Below are positions 43,832 to 51,767 of a DNA stretch of 64,000 nucleotides, piece after piece (within the stretch, counting starts at the first letter, position 1; each line of letters opens with the position of its first letter). The notes beneath the pieces were generated by a model that did not search any database, was not told the origin of the DNA, and saw only the letters and a list, made by a program, of their open reading frames with translations. A program made the position numbers and the translations under genes. The stretch is from NCBI RefSeq assembly GCF_000801335.2, contig NZ_JSEH01000010.1, positions 124,001 to 188,000 of the forward strand. The letters are read 5' to 3'. Source of the stretch: Desulfovibrio sp. TomC (GTDB taxonomy: Bacteria; Desulfobacterota; Desulfovibrionia; Desulfovibrionales; Desulfovibrionaceae).

Positions 43832-45494
43832 GGCGTTTCTCCAGGATCATTTCATGGTTGGCGGCGCCGGGCGGCACCATGGGATAGACATGGGCATCGG
43901 GGTCGACGGGCAGACGCACCAGCGCCGGCCCGGGCGCGGCCAGGGCGGCGGCCAGGACCGACCGGACATCCCGGCACGGTTCGAGATCAAGGGCGGCAAT
44001 GCCAAAGGAGGCGGCCAGGGCCACGAAATCCGGCCGGCAGCCAAAGGTCGAGGCGGTGTAGCGGCCGCCGACAAACAGCGCCTGCTGCTGGCGCACCAGC
44101 CCCAGCACGCCGTTGTCCATGAGCAGGATTTTGACCGGCAGGCCAAGCTCGGCCAACGTGGCCAGCTCCTGCACGTTCATCAGAAGCCCGCCGTCGCCGG
44201 TGACGCAGGCAACCGGCCGGCCGGGATCGGCCAGGGCCGCGCCAATGGCCGTCGGCAGGCCAAAGCCCATGGTGCCAAGGCCGCCGGAGGTGAGAAACTT
44301 GCCCGGCAGATGGCACGGCCAGGCCTGGGCGGCGCGCATCTGGTTTTGGCCGACGTCGGTGGCCACGACGGCTTGGGGGCCGAGCATTTCGGCCACGGCC
44401 GCCAGCATCCCGTAGGGGCTTTTCGGATCATCCAGTCCGGGCAGGGCAAAGGGATGCTCCCGGGCCAGGCGTTTTCGAATGGCGGTCCACTCCGGCCGCG
44501 GCCGGGCCGGAACCAGCGGCAAGAGCGCGGTCAGGATCCGCCCGGCATCACCGGCCAGGGGCACATGGGCCTGGCGGTTCTTGTGGTGTTCGGCCGGATC
44601 GATGTCGATGTGGATGACCGACGCCCCTGGACAAAACCGCTTGGCGTCGCCGGTGGCCCGGTCGTCAAAACGCGCCCCGATGGCCACCAGCATATCGCAG
44701 CGGGCCAGCAGATGGTTGGCAGCCGGCGCGCCGTGCATGCCGATCATGCCGGCATGCCTGGGGTGGCCCGGCGGCAGCAGGCCAAGGCCCATGAGCGTTG
44801 TCACCACCGGCGCGTCCAGCATCCCGGCCAGGGCCGCCACCTGCTCCCCGGCCCGGGCCGCACCGCCGCCGCAATACAGGAGCGGCCGCTCACACCGGGC
44901 CAGAAGCGAAGCCGCCCAGGCCAGATCGGCCGGACCGGGGAGCGCCGGACCTGCCGGCCCGTCGGCCGTCGGCCAGTCGTCAAAGGCCGCTTCCTCGGTC
45001 TGCACGTCCCGGGGCACGTCAATGACCACCGGTCCCGGCCGCCCCGCCTCGGCTATGGCAAAGGCCTCGGCCATAAGGCGCGGCAGATCGGCTGCCCGGC
45101 GCACCAGCATGTTGTGTTTGGCGATGGGAATGGTCAGGCCGTAGACGTCCACCTCCTGAAAGGCGTCGGTCCCCAGGAGGGCACGAGGCACCTGGCCTGT
45201 AATACAGACCAGGGGCACGGAATCAGCTTTGGCGTCGGCTATGGCAGTCAGCAGATTCATGACGCCGGGACCGGAGGTGGCCAGACACGCCTGGGCCCGG
45301 CCGGTCACCCGGGCCATGCCCTGGGCGATAAACCCGGCCCCCTGTTCATGGCGGGCCAGAACAATGCGCACCGGCGTCTCGGCAATGGCGTCAAAAAGCG
45401 GCAGGTTGGCCCCGCCAGGGATGCCGGCCACAGCGGTTATGCCGTGGCGGACAAGACTCTGGGCAATGATGCGCGCACCCGTTAACCGTATCAT
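43815..45494 (-). CDS. ilvB: Acetolactate synthase large subunit
   Basis: 559 residues from the ATG at 45494; GGAG precedes it. ThDP-dependent enzyme: the N-terminal PYR domain with GIPGGANLPLFDA and the catalytic Glu in LARHEQGAGFIAQGMAR (about residue 47), a central domain, and the C-terminal PP domain with the ThDP motif GDGGLLMNVQELAT. It condenses pyruvate to acetolactate (valine/leucine) or pyruvate with 2-oxobutyrate (isoleucine). Expression is governed by the leader-peptide attenuator immediately upstream. Confidence 0.93.
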   Translation of the reverse strand: MIRLTGARIIAQSLVRHGITAVAGIPGGANLPLFDAIAETPVRIVLARHEQGAGFIAQGMARVTGRAQACLATSGPGVMNLLTAIADAKADSVPLVCITGQVPRALLGTDAFQEVDVYGLTIPIAKHNMLVRRAADLPRLMAEAFAIAEAGRPGPVVIDVPRDVQTEEAAFDDWPTADGPAGPALPGPADLAWAASLLARCERPLLYCGGGAARAGEQVAALAGMLDAPVVTTLMGLGLLPPGHPRHAGMIGMHGAPAANHLLARCDMLVAIGARFDDRATGDAKRFCPGASVIHIDIDPAEHHKNRQAHVPLAGDAGRILTALLPLVPARPRPEWTAIRKRLAREHPFALPGLDDPKSPYGMLAAVAEMLGPQAVVATDVGQNQMRAAQAWPCHLPGKFLTSGGLGTMGFGLPTAIGAALADPGRPVACVTGDGGLLMNVQELATLAELGLPVKILLMDNGVLGLVRQQQALFVGGRYTASTFGCRPDFVALAASFGIAALDLEPCRDVRSVLAAALAAPGPALVRLPVDPDAHVYPMVPPGAANHEMILEKRHAHAE

Positions 45495-45536
45495 TGAAGG
45501 CTCCGTAAAGCCCCATGGCACGCGGTGGACAGACCC

Positions 45537-45601
45537 AAAAAAAGCCCCCACCGGCGCGCCGGCGGGGGCTGGGTTGTCACAAAAAAAGAAAGGTTCCCCG
45601 C
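45537..45601 (-). terminator. ilv attenuator terminator with antiterminator option
   Basis: A 14-bp GC hairpin (45543-45556 and 45557-45570; one G-U pair in the RNA) is followed on the minus strand by seven T (45537-45543). GCGGGG at 45596-45601, starting on the last base of the leader stop codon, can pair with CCCCGC in the first arm of the hairpin, giving an antiterminator. Termination would leave ilvB unexpressed. Confidence 0.85.
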
Positions 45602-45687
45602 TAAGGCGCCGCGATAACGACGCCTACTACGACCGCGCAAGTCGTCTGCAGAGAGCTGGTTAGCTGGGCGCGGTTGGCAGTCGTCAT
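45601..45687 (-). CDS. ilv leader peptide (attenuator peptide)
   Basis: 28 residues, ATG at 45687, TAG at 45601-45603; an AAGGAAA site lies upstream. The peptide contains the run VVVGVVIA at residues 19-26 (five valines and an isoleucine in eight codons) plus two leucines earlier, as expected of a branched-chain attenuator. The stop codon sits directly before the antiterminator segment, so a ribosome finishing translation would cover it and allow the terminator to form. Confidence 0.85.
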   Translation of the reverse strand: MTTANRAQLTSSLQTTCAVVVGVVIAAP

Positions 45688-45723
45688 GGCAAGGTTTCCT
45701 TGGTGGGGTAAATCGTTGGGTGA

Positions 45724-45752
45724 AATCTACTGCGGGCCGGGCCGCTCGTCAA
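45724..45752 (-). promoter_or_regulatory. ilvBN promoter
   Basis: Minus strand: -35 TTGACG at 45747-45752, 17-bp spacer, -10 TAGATT at 45724-45729. The start near 45717 puts the leader-peptide ATG about 30 bases downstream. Confidence 0.7.
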
Positions 45753-45791
45753 GGGGATGAGAGCGACGGGCGGCAGACGGCGGAAGATGAA

Positions 45792-45819
45792 AGATGGGAG
45801 ATGGGAGATGGGAGATGGG
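45792..45819. repeat. Four tandem copies of AGATGGG
   Basis: Exact head-to-tail heptamers starting at 45792, 45799, 45806 and 45813, in the non-coding gap between cheA and the ilv promoter. Partial copies flank it (AGATGAA before, GGAGGC after). Confidence 0.9.
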
Positions 45820-45828
45820 AGGCAAAAG

Positions 45829-45892
45829 ATCGGGGCGCTGCCCCGAACCCCGCCGGGGGGGAGCATCCCCCCGGCCCCCTGGAGGGTGGGAC
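45829..45892. repeat. GC-rich extragenic palindromic element
   Basis: Interleaved inverted repeats, including CGGGGCGCTGCCCCG (45831-45845) and CCGGGGGGGAGCATCCCCCCGG (45853-45874 region), then CCCCCTGGAGGGTGGG. Elements of this form occur as dispersed repeats in high-GC deltaproteobacteria (general knowledge; copy number here not testable). Confidence 0.5.
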
Positions 45893-45938
45893 ACAACAAG
45901 GGCAAAGCGGGTGGGAGATACGCCGGTTGGCGGGAAAG

Positions 45939-45965
45939 GCCAGGAGGGACAGCATCCCTCCTGGC
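45939..45965 (-). terminator. Terminator of the chemosensory operon
   Basis: Perfect 11-bp inverted repeat (GCCAGGAGGGA at 45939-45949 and its complement at 45955-45965) around a 5-base loop, followed on the minus strand by CTTTCCC. It lies about 27 bases past the cheA stop. The U-tract is weak. Confidence 0.65.
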
Positions 45966-45991
45966 CGGGCCGGGCCACGCCCCGGAAAAGC

Positions 45992-48961
45992 CTACCCCTT
46001 GGAGCGGCCGCCGGGGGTGGACATCATGTAGATTTCGTGCGGATCAAGGATGAGCACCACGGAACCGTCGCCCATGATGGTCGCGCCGGAGATGCCGCGC
46101 ATATCGAATTCGGACAGATAGCTGCCAAGGGGCTTGATCACGATTTCCTGGCGTTCCAGCAGCCGGTCCACGATGAGGCCCAGCCGGCGTTCGTTATCCT
46201 GGAGGATGACGATGGGAGCGATCTCCTGTTTGACCTGGGCCTGGGGCAGTTCCAGGATCTCGGCCAACTCCACGATGCCAAGGACTTCGCCGCGCAGGGT
46301 GACGGCCTTGCGCTTGTTGATCTCGGTCATCCGGTTGACTTCGATCTTGGTGGTTTCGGACACGGAATCAAGCGGCAAGGCGTAGGTCTGGCCGGCAACC
46401 ACCACCATGAGCGCGTCGATGATGGCCAGGGTCAGCGGCAGGGACAGGGTGAACTTGGTGCCCTTGCCCACTTCACTGCTGACGTTGACCGTGCCTTTGA
46501 GATTTTTGATGTTGGTGCGCACGACGTCCATGCCCACCCCCCGGCCCGAGATGTCGGTGATGGTCTCGGCCGAGGAAAAGCCGGGCATGAAGATGATGTC
46601 GATGGCGTCCCGGTCATCCATGGCCTTGGCTTCTTCGGGGCTCATGAGATTTTTTTTGACGGCCACTTCGCGCATCTTGGCCGGATCAATGCCTTTGCCG
46701 TCGTCTTCGATCTCAATGGCCACCGAGTTGCCGCGGTGATAGGCGCGAAGCCAGACGCGCCCGATGGGCGGCTTGCCGGCGGCAATGCGCTCGGCCTCGG
46801 TCTCGATGCCATGGTCCACGGAATTCCGGATGAGGTGGACCAGCGGATCGCCGATGACCTCGACCACGGATTTGTCGAGTTCGGTTTCCTCGCCTTCGGT
46901 GATCAGCGAAACTTCCTTGCCGGATTTGCGCGACAGGTCGCGCACCAGGCGCGGGAAACGGGAAAACACCGTGGACACCGGGACCATGCGCACCTTCATG
47001 ATGGTGTCTTGCAGGTCGTCGGAGATGCGCGCCATGGCGTACGTGGTCTCGGTCAGCTGCTGCCCGATGTGCGCGCCGCTGTCCTTGCCCTCTTCCAGGG
47101 CGCGGGCCAGCATGGTGAAGCGGTTGCGGTTAATGAGCAACTCGCCGATGAGATTCATGAGGTGGTCGAGCTTTTCGTGGTCCACCCGGATGGTGGCGGA
47201 AACCTTGGGTTTGGCCGCCTCGCCCTGGGCCGCAGCCGCAGCCGGCTCGGGTTTGGGCGCAGGTTTGGGAGCCGGCTTCGGTTCCGGCTTGGGCGCCGGC
47301 GCCGGTTTCGGGGGTGTCGCCGGGGCCGGTTGGGCTTCAGGCTTGGGAACCGGGACTGGCTTCGGGGCAGGTTCGGGCTTCGGTTCAGGCTTGGATTCCG
47401 GAGCCGGTTCCGGCGTCGTGGCCGGGGCAGCTTCCGGTTCAGAGACCCGGGCCAGTTCAGGCTGCGGTTCGGGCGCGGCCGGCGGCAGTTCGGGTGCGGC
47501 CTCGGCCGGGGCGGCGGCCGGAGCAGCGCGCAGTTTGCCCAGGGCGGACGCGAGCATGTCGCCGAGGATGGCGCACTCCTGGCGCAGCATGTCGAGTAAC
47601 AGTTCAAAGGGCAGCCCCTGCTTGCGCCCCGTATCCACGAGCCCGGCCGTGCGTTCGGCCTGGACCTTGAGGTCGTTAAGTCCCATGTAGCCCGAGGAAT
47701 TCTGGATGGTGACTAGCGCCCGGTAAAGACCGTCCACCATTTCCTTGGATTCGGAATTCTCATTGAGCCCGGCCAGGGCCTGGGTCATGTAGGTAATCTG
47801 CTGATCGATGGTGGATTCGAAAACGGCCACATCTTCCGGATCGTATCCCGGGGCGGCGGCAGCGCTCTTCGCAGCCTCGGCAACCGGCTTCTGCGGCTCT
47901 GGTTCAGGTTCCGGCTCAGGTTCAGGTTGCGAGGCGGCGGCATCGCCCGGCTCGGCCACATAGCCGTCCTCGCTGGCCTGTTTGAGTCGGGCCACCAGGG
48001 GACGGATGTCCAGCGGCATGGCAATGCTCGTAGCGGCGTCGATGGTGGTGACCAGGGCTTCGACCTGATCGACCACGGCCAGGAGCAGATCGACCATGGC
48101 CGGGGTGGCGACCATCTCGCCCTTGCGCACCCGATTGAGCAGGGTTTCGGCCTCATGGGTCAGGCCGTTTAATTCCTTGTGCCCGATGATGCCGCTGTTG
48201 CCTTTGAGGTTATGAAAATAGCGAAAAATATCGTTGATGCTTTCGTTAGGCCCTTCGCCGGTGGCCTCAAGCTCAAGCAGCGCAGCGTTCAAGCGCTCGA
48301 TAATCTCCCGGGCTTCCTCCATAAAATCGGCCATATGGCCTTCCCCTATGGAGGTCAGCGGATAGGGATCGGGCAGAAACGGCGGCAGGTCTTCGATATT
48401 GATGATCGTTTTGGCCGGCGGGGTCTGGGCCGAAGCCGGGGGCGGCGTTTTGGCCGATTGCGGCGCGACGGCTTCCGGGTCCGGTTCGTCTGACGGGGCG
48501 GGTCCGTCTTCGGGAGGAAAGTCGCCGGACGCGGGCATCGCCGGAGCGTGGGGGACGGCGGCCGGACCGCCTTCCAGCAGCACGGCGATACGGGCGATCA
48601 CCGGGGCGGTGTCGAGATCGCCCTCGACCCCGGTCTGCTCCAGGTTCTCGATCATGGTGCGCAGGATATCCGTGGCCGAGAGGATGACGTCCATGATCTC
48701 GGGATTAACCGGGATATTCCCTTTGCGCAGTTCATCGAGAATGTTCTCGGCTTTGTGGGCCAGCCCGTTGATGGCGTTTAAGCCCAGAAAACCCGAGGCG
48801 CCCTTGAGAGAGTGCATGGGCCGGAAGATATCGTTTAAAAGGCCGAGGTTGCCGGGGTTGCGCTCCAGCTCGAGAAGATTGGGCTCGATGGTCTCGAGGT
48901 GCTCCCGGGCTTCGACAATGAAGTCGGCAAACAGTTCCGGATCCATGAAATCTTGGTTCAT
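45992..48961 (-). CDS. cheA: Chemotaxis histidine kinase CheA with multiple Hpt units
   Basis: 989 residues from the ATG at 48961 (GAGG upstream). Three Hpt-like units are visible: His50 in FRPMHSLKGASGFLG, His250 in FRYFHNLKGNSGIIG, and a third at about 413-429 (YRALVTIQNSSGYMG) in which the histidine is Val417. A proline/alanine/lysine-rich linker (about 480-580) leads to the dimerisation domain (from about 588), the ATPase (N box HLIRNSVDHGIE, then GFSSAETITDISGRGVGMD) and the CheW-like domain at the C terminus. It should phosphorylate CheY and CheB from this operon. Much larger than E. coli CheA (654). Confidence 0.93.
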   Translation of the reverse strand: MNQDFMDPELFADFIVEAREHLETIEPNLLELERNPGNLGLLNDIFRPMHSLKGASGFLGLNAINGLAHKAENILDELRKGNIPVNPEIMDVILSATDILRTMIENLEQTGVEGDLDTAPVIARIAVLLEGGPAAVPHAPAMPASGDFPPEDGPAPSDEPDPEAVAPQSAKTPPPASAQTPPAKTIINIEDLPPFLPDPYPLTSIGEGHMADFMEEAREIIERLNAALLELEATGEGPNESINDIFRYFHNLKGNSGIIGHKELNGLTHEAETLLNRVRKGEMVATPAMVDLLLAVVDQVEALVTTIDAATSIAMPLDIRPLVARLKQASEDGYVAEPGDAAASQPEPEPEPEPEPQKPVAEAAKSAAAAPGYDPEDVAVFESTIDQQITYMTQALAGLNENSESKEMVDGLYRALVTIQNSSGYMGLNDLKVQAERTAGLVDTGRKQGLPFELLLDMLRQECAILGDMLASALGKLRAAPAAAPAEAAPELPPAAPEPQPELARVSEPEAAPATTPEPAPESKPEPKPEPAPKPVPVPKPEAQPAPATPPKPAPAPKPEPKPAPKPAPKPEPAAAAAQGEAAKPKVSATIRVDHEKLDHLMNLIGELLINRNRFTMLARALEEGKDSGAHIGQQLTETTYAMARISDDLQDTIMKVRMVPVSTVFSRFPRLVRDLSRKSGKEVSLITEGEETELDKSVVEVIGDPLVHLIRNSVDHGIETEAERIAAGKPPIGRVWLRAYHRGNSVAIEIEDDGKGIDPAKMREVAVKKNLMSPEEAKAMDDRDAIDIIFMPGFSSAETITDISGRGVGMDVVRTNIKNLKGTVNVSSEVGKGTKFTLSLPLTLAIIDALMVVVAGQTYALPLDSVSETTKIEVNRMTEINKRKAVTLRGEVLGIVELAEILELPQAQVKQEIAPIVILQDNERRLGLIVDRLLERQEIVIKPLGSYLSEFDMRGISGATIMGDGSVVLILDPHEIYMMSTPGGRSKG

Positions 48962-49000
48962 CAAGGTACCTCGCGGCGTTTATGCAGGTGTGTCGCCGAC

Positions 49001-49369
49001 TTATCCCAAAAGCATCTTGACGTTGCGGACCATAACTTCGGGCTGGGCGGGTTTGACCATATACAGGTTGGCCCCGATGGAAAGCCCGACATGGATGTCG
49101 CGTTCCTCGCCTTCGGTCGACAGCACCACAATGGGGATATCGCGATAACTGTCTTGTTCGCGAACGGTTTTAATAAAGGTGATGCCATCCATGCGCGGCA
49201 TATTGATGTCAGTGATTATAAGATCCACCTGCTGATCGGTATACAGCTTCTCCAACCCGTCGAGTCCGTCCTCGGCGGCCGTCACCTTGAAGCCTTCCTT
49301 GCGCATGATAAACGCCACGAGATTGCGCACCGTCTTGGAATCATCCACAATAAGGATATGCTTGGGCAT
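49001..49369 (-). CDS. cheY: CheY-type response regulator
   Basis: 122 residues, a single receiver domain: acidic pair D9-D10, phospho-acceptor Asp54 in ITDINMPRMDG, Thr in VVLSTEGEE and Lys in MVKPAQPE. Stand-alone CheY of the chemosensory operon, between cheW and cheA. It should carry the output signal to a motor or another target; the target is not encoded here. Confidence 0.92.
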   Translation of the reverse strand: MPKHILIVDDSKTVRNLVAFIMRKEGFKVTAAEDGLDGLEKLYTDQQVDLIITDINMPRMDGITFIKTVREQDSYRDIPIVVLSTEGEERDIHVGLSIGANLYMVKPAQPEVMVRNVKMLLG

Positions 49370-49381
49370 CCCTTTACCTCC

Positions 49382-50080
49382 TCAACTCTTCAAAACCTTT
49401 TGAAACAGGCTGTCAACGGAGAGGATCGCAACCAATTTTTCGCCCACTTTGAGCAGACCCAAAACCAGATCCGAGGCCACGCCTACCCGGGCCTCGACCC
49501 CCCACTCGATATCCTGGCCGTCGGCCTGGTGCATGGCGGCAATGCCCTCGACCAAAAGCCCCACCAGCATCCCCCGGCAACGGCAGACGATGATGAATCT
49601 GTTTTCCCCGCATGGGCCGGAAAAATCCATGATCCTGGCCAGATCGACCATGGGGGCCACCCGTCCGCGCAGATTGGTCATACCGACGATATGGGGCGGC
49701 GCGGCCGGCAAACGGGTCAGCGGCATGGCCCGAATGACTTCCTGCACCTGGGCGATGGGGATGGCCAATTCCTGCCCGGCCACGCGAAATCCCACCAGTT
49801 TGAGCTCCCGGACCTGACGCAGCCCGGCTTCCAACGCCCCGTCCCCGTCAGCCTCCGTTGCCGGCCCGGACTGGCCGTCCAGCCCATCGGCCGGGGCCAG
49901 TTCGCCGGTGACGGACTCCACGACCGCCGGCTGCGACAGTCCCTGGCGCACCAGGGCGGCCTCGAAATCGTCGCCCATATAGCGCGATAAAAAGGCCCGT
50001 TCCGTCTCGGAAAATGTCTTGCCGCCCTGCTCGGGCAACAGCACGGACTCCTCGAAATATTGCTCCAGACTCGGACTCAC
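49382..50080 (-). CDS. cheW: CheW scaffold protein
   Basis: 232 residues from the GTG at 50080, which overlaps the parA stop (GTGA); GGAGG lies about 10 bases upstream. An extra N-terminal stretch of about 90 residues precedes the CheW domain (about 90-225), with FRVAGQELAIPIAQVQEVIR and GMTNLRGRVAPMVDLARIM. It couples receptors to CheA. The N-terminal extension is unusual for CheW and is rich in charged and alanine residues; it may interact with the neighbouring ParA. Confidence 0.88.
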   Translation of the reverse strand: MSPSLEQYFEESVLLPEQGGKTFSETERAFLSRYMGDDFEAALVRQGLSQPAVVESVTGELAPADGLDGQSGPATEADGDGALEAGLRQVRELKLVGFRVAGQELAIPIAQVQEVIRAMPLTRLPAAPPHIVGMTNLRGRVAPMVDLARIMDFSGPCGENRFIIVCRCRGMLVGLLVEGIAAMHQADGQDIEWGVEARVGVASDLVLGLLKVGEKLVAILSVDSLFQKVLKS

Positions 50081-50841
50081 AGAACCGCCACCTCCTCGGC
50101 CAATCTGGCATATTCGCAGGCACCCCGGCATTCCGGGGAGACCTCCTGGATCACCTTGCCCAGAGCGCTGGCCTCCCGAAACTTGGTGTCCAACCCGATG
50201 ACCGTGGAAAACATCCGGTCGCCGAACTTGGCGCGCAGCAAGGCCAGCACCCGGGTGCAGGCCTTGGCCCGGCGGTCGAACATGGTGGCCAGGGCCCGGT
50301 AGGCGATGGGCCGGGGCAGCACCCGGTTGAGCGCCCGCATGGTATCAAAAAGGTGGCGCACGCCGTGCAGGGCTAAAAAATCCGTCTGAATCGGGATGAT
50401 CAGCAAGTCCGAGGCCACCAGGGCGTTGACCAGCACCACGCCGGTGTGGGGCGGACAGTCAAGCAGCACATGGTCATAGGCCGGTCCCGATTCCAGAGCT
50501 TGTCGCAACAATATGCCCTTCCCTTTTCGCTCGGCAAGGTCCATGTCCAGATCGGCCAGCCGGGTATGGCTCGGGGCCAGATCAAAGAGTCCACGCCCCG
50601 GATTGCTGATCACCTTGTCCCAGGGCACGTCGGCCGGGGCTCCGGCCAGAAACACATCCGCCGCCGAAGCAGACAGTCCCTCGGGAAAAATCCCCAGATG
50701 GGCCGAGGCGCAGCCATGCGGGTCAAGGTCCATGACCAGCACCCGCCGCCCTAAAAGGGCCAACGCTGCAGCCAGCGACAACGCCGTTGTGGTCTTGCCG
50801 ACCCCGCCTTTTTGATTGGCTACGGCCAATATCCGGGCCAC
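50077..50841 (-). CDS. ParA-family ATPase in the chemosensory operon
   Basis: 254 residues. Deviant Walker A ANQKGGVGKTTTALSLA at residues 7-23, Walker A' region VLVMDLDPHGCAS and Walker B region DHVLLDCPPHTGVVL. ParA proteins in che operons (for example PpfA in Rhodobacter and ParC in Vibrio) place chemosensory arrays in the cell; this one likely does the same. It overlaps cheW and lies 44 bases after cheR. No parB-like gene is seen. Confidence 0.9.
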   Translation of the reverse strand: MARILAVANQKGGVGKTTTALSLAAALALLGRRVLVMDLDPHGCASAHLGIFPEGLSASAADVFLAGAPADVPWDKVISNPGRGLFDLAPSHTRLADLDMDLAERKGKGILLRQALESGPAYDHVLLDCPPHTGVVLVNALVASDLLIIPIQTDFLALHGVRHLFDTMRALNRVLPRPIAYRALATMFDRRAKACTRVLALLRAKFGDRMFSTVIGLDTKFREASALGKVIQEVSPECRGACEYARLAEEVAVL

Positions 50842-50885
50842 CGCAACTCCTGCGGCCGTGCGGCCGCACCCGACGCCATTCCCCC

Positions 50886-51764
50886 CTACTCCTCTTTGCT
50901 GTAGATGATCGCCCCGGGGTAGTGCTTGGGACGAAAGGCCCGGGAGATGTTGTGCAACGACTCCGAGTGGCCGATCAGCAGATAGCCTCCGGGCAGCAAA
51001 TTGTCGTAGAAGGCAGTAATGACATTCTTCTTCATTTCATCATCAAAATAGATGATGACGTTGCGGCAAAAAACAATGTGCGAACGCTCCACCCGTTTGA
51101 GCTGCGTCCGATCGCTCAAATTGATCTGGCCAAAGCTGACCAGCCGTTTGACCTCGGGCTTGAGCTTGAAATTGGCTCCATCCGACACGAAATACCGGGC
51201 GACGATCTCTTTGGGCGTGGTGCGCAGGCTGTATTCGCTGTAGACCCCGGCCCTGGCCTGGGCCAGGACGGCCTCGGACAGATCATTGGCCGTGATCCGG
51301 ATGTCCCAGCCGGCAATTTCCGAGCGCAGCACTTCATGGAGGATAATCGCGATGGTGTAGGGTTCCTCGCCCGTGGAACAGCCGGCCGACCAGATGCGCA
51401 GACGCTTTTGCCGCTGGGATTTGAGCTTGTCCAGCACGTCTTTAAGGACCATGTCCTGAAAGACCTTGAGTTGGGGCGGATTGCGGTAAAAGCTCGTCTC
51501 GTTGGTGGTGATCACCTCAAAAAGCCGATTGAGTTCCTGGCGACGCCCCGCGTCATACTGCAAGAAGGTATGGTACTCGGCAAAACTTTTGAGGTTCAGC
51601 TCTTTGATGCGGGTAGCCAGGCGATTTTCCACAAGATACTTGCGGTTGTCAGCCACATAGATGCCTGCCTGGGCGTAGATGAAGTCCCGCAGCTGGGTAA
51701 ACTCCGCATCGGAGATTTTAAGCTCCTTACGCAGAGAAATCGTCTTGGAAAAAAGCGAGGTCAT
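50886..51764 (-). CDS. cheR: Chemoreceptor methyltransferase CheR
   Basis: 292 residues. An N-terminal helical domain (about 15-90) precedes the SAM-binding methyltransferase domain with IWSAGCSTGEEPYTIAI (about residue 110) and NVIIYFD near the end. It methylates receptor glutamates, with CheB as the opposing esterase. The gene lies 3 bases after the HEAT-repeat gene. All expected motifs are present. Confidence 0.93.
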   Translation of the reverse strand: MTSLFSKTISLRKELKISDAEFTQLRDFIYAQAGIYVADNRKYLVENRLATRIKELNLKSFAEYHTFLQYDAGRRQELNRLFEVITTNETSFYRNPPQLKVFQDMVLKDVLDKLKSQRQKRLRIWSAGCSTGEEPYTIAIILHEVLRSEIAGWDIRITANDLSEAVLAQARAGVYSEYSLRTTPKEIVARYFVSDGANFKLKPEVKRLVSFGQINLSDRTQLKRVERSHIVFCRNVIIYFDDEMKKNVITAFYDNLLPGGYLLIGHSESLHNISRAFRPKHYPGAIIYSKEE

Positions 51765-51767
51765 GGA

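Larger units (their letters stand above)
45688..45991. other. Intergenic region: ilv promoter, tandem repeat, GC-rich repeats, cheA terminator
   Basis: About 300 bases. Beyond the ilv promoter it holds four tandem copies of AGATGGG (45792-45819), a block of interleaved GC-rich inverted repeats (45829-45880, such as CGGGGCGCTGCCCCG) and a terminator hairpin at 45939-45965. Confidence 0.7.
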
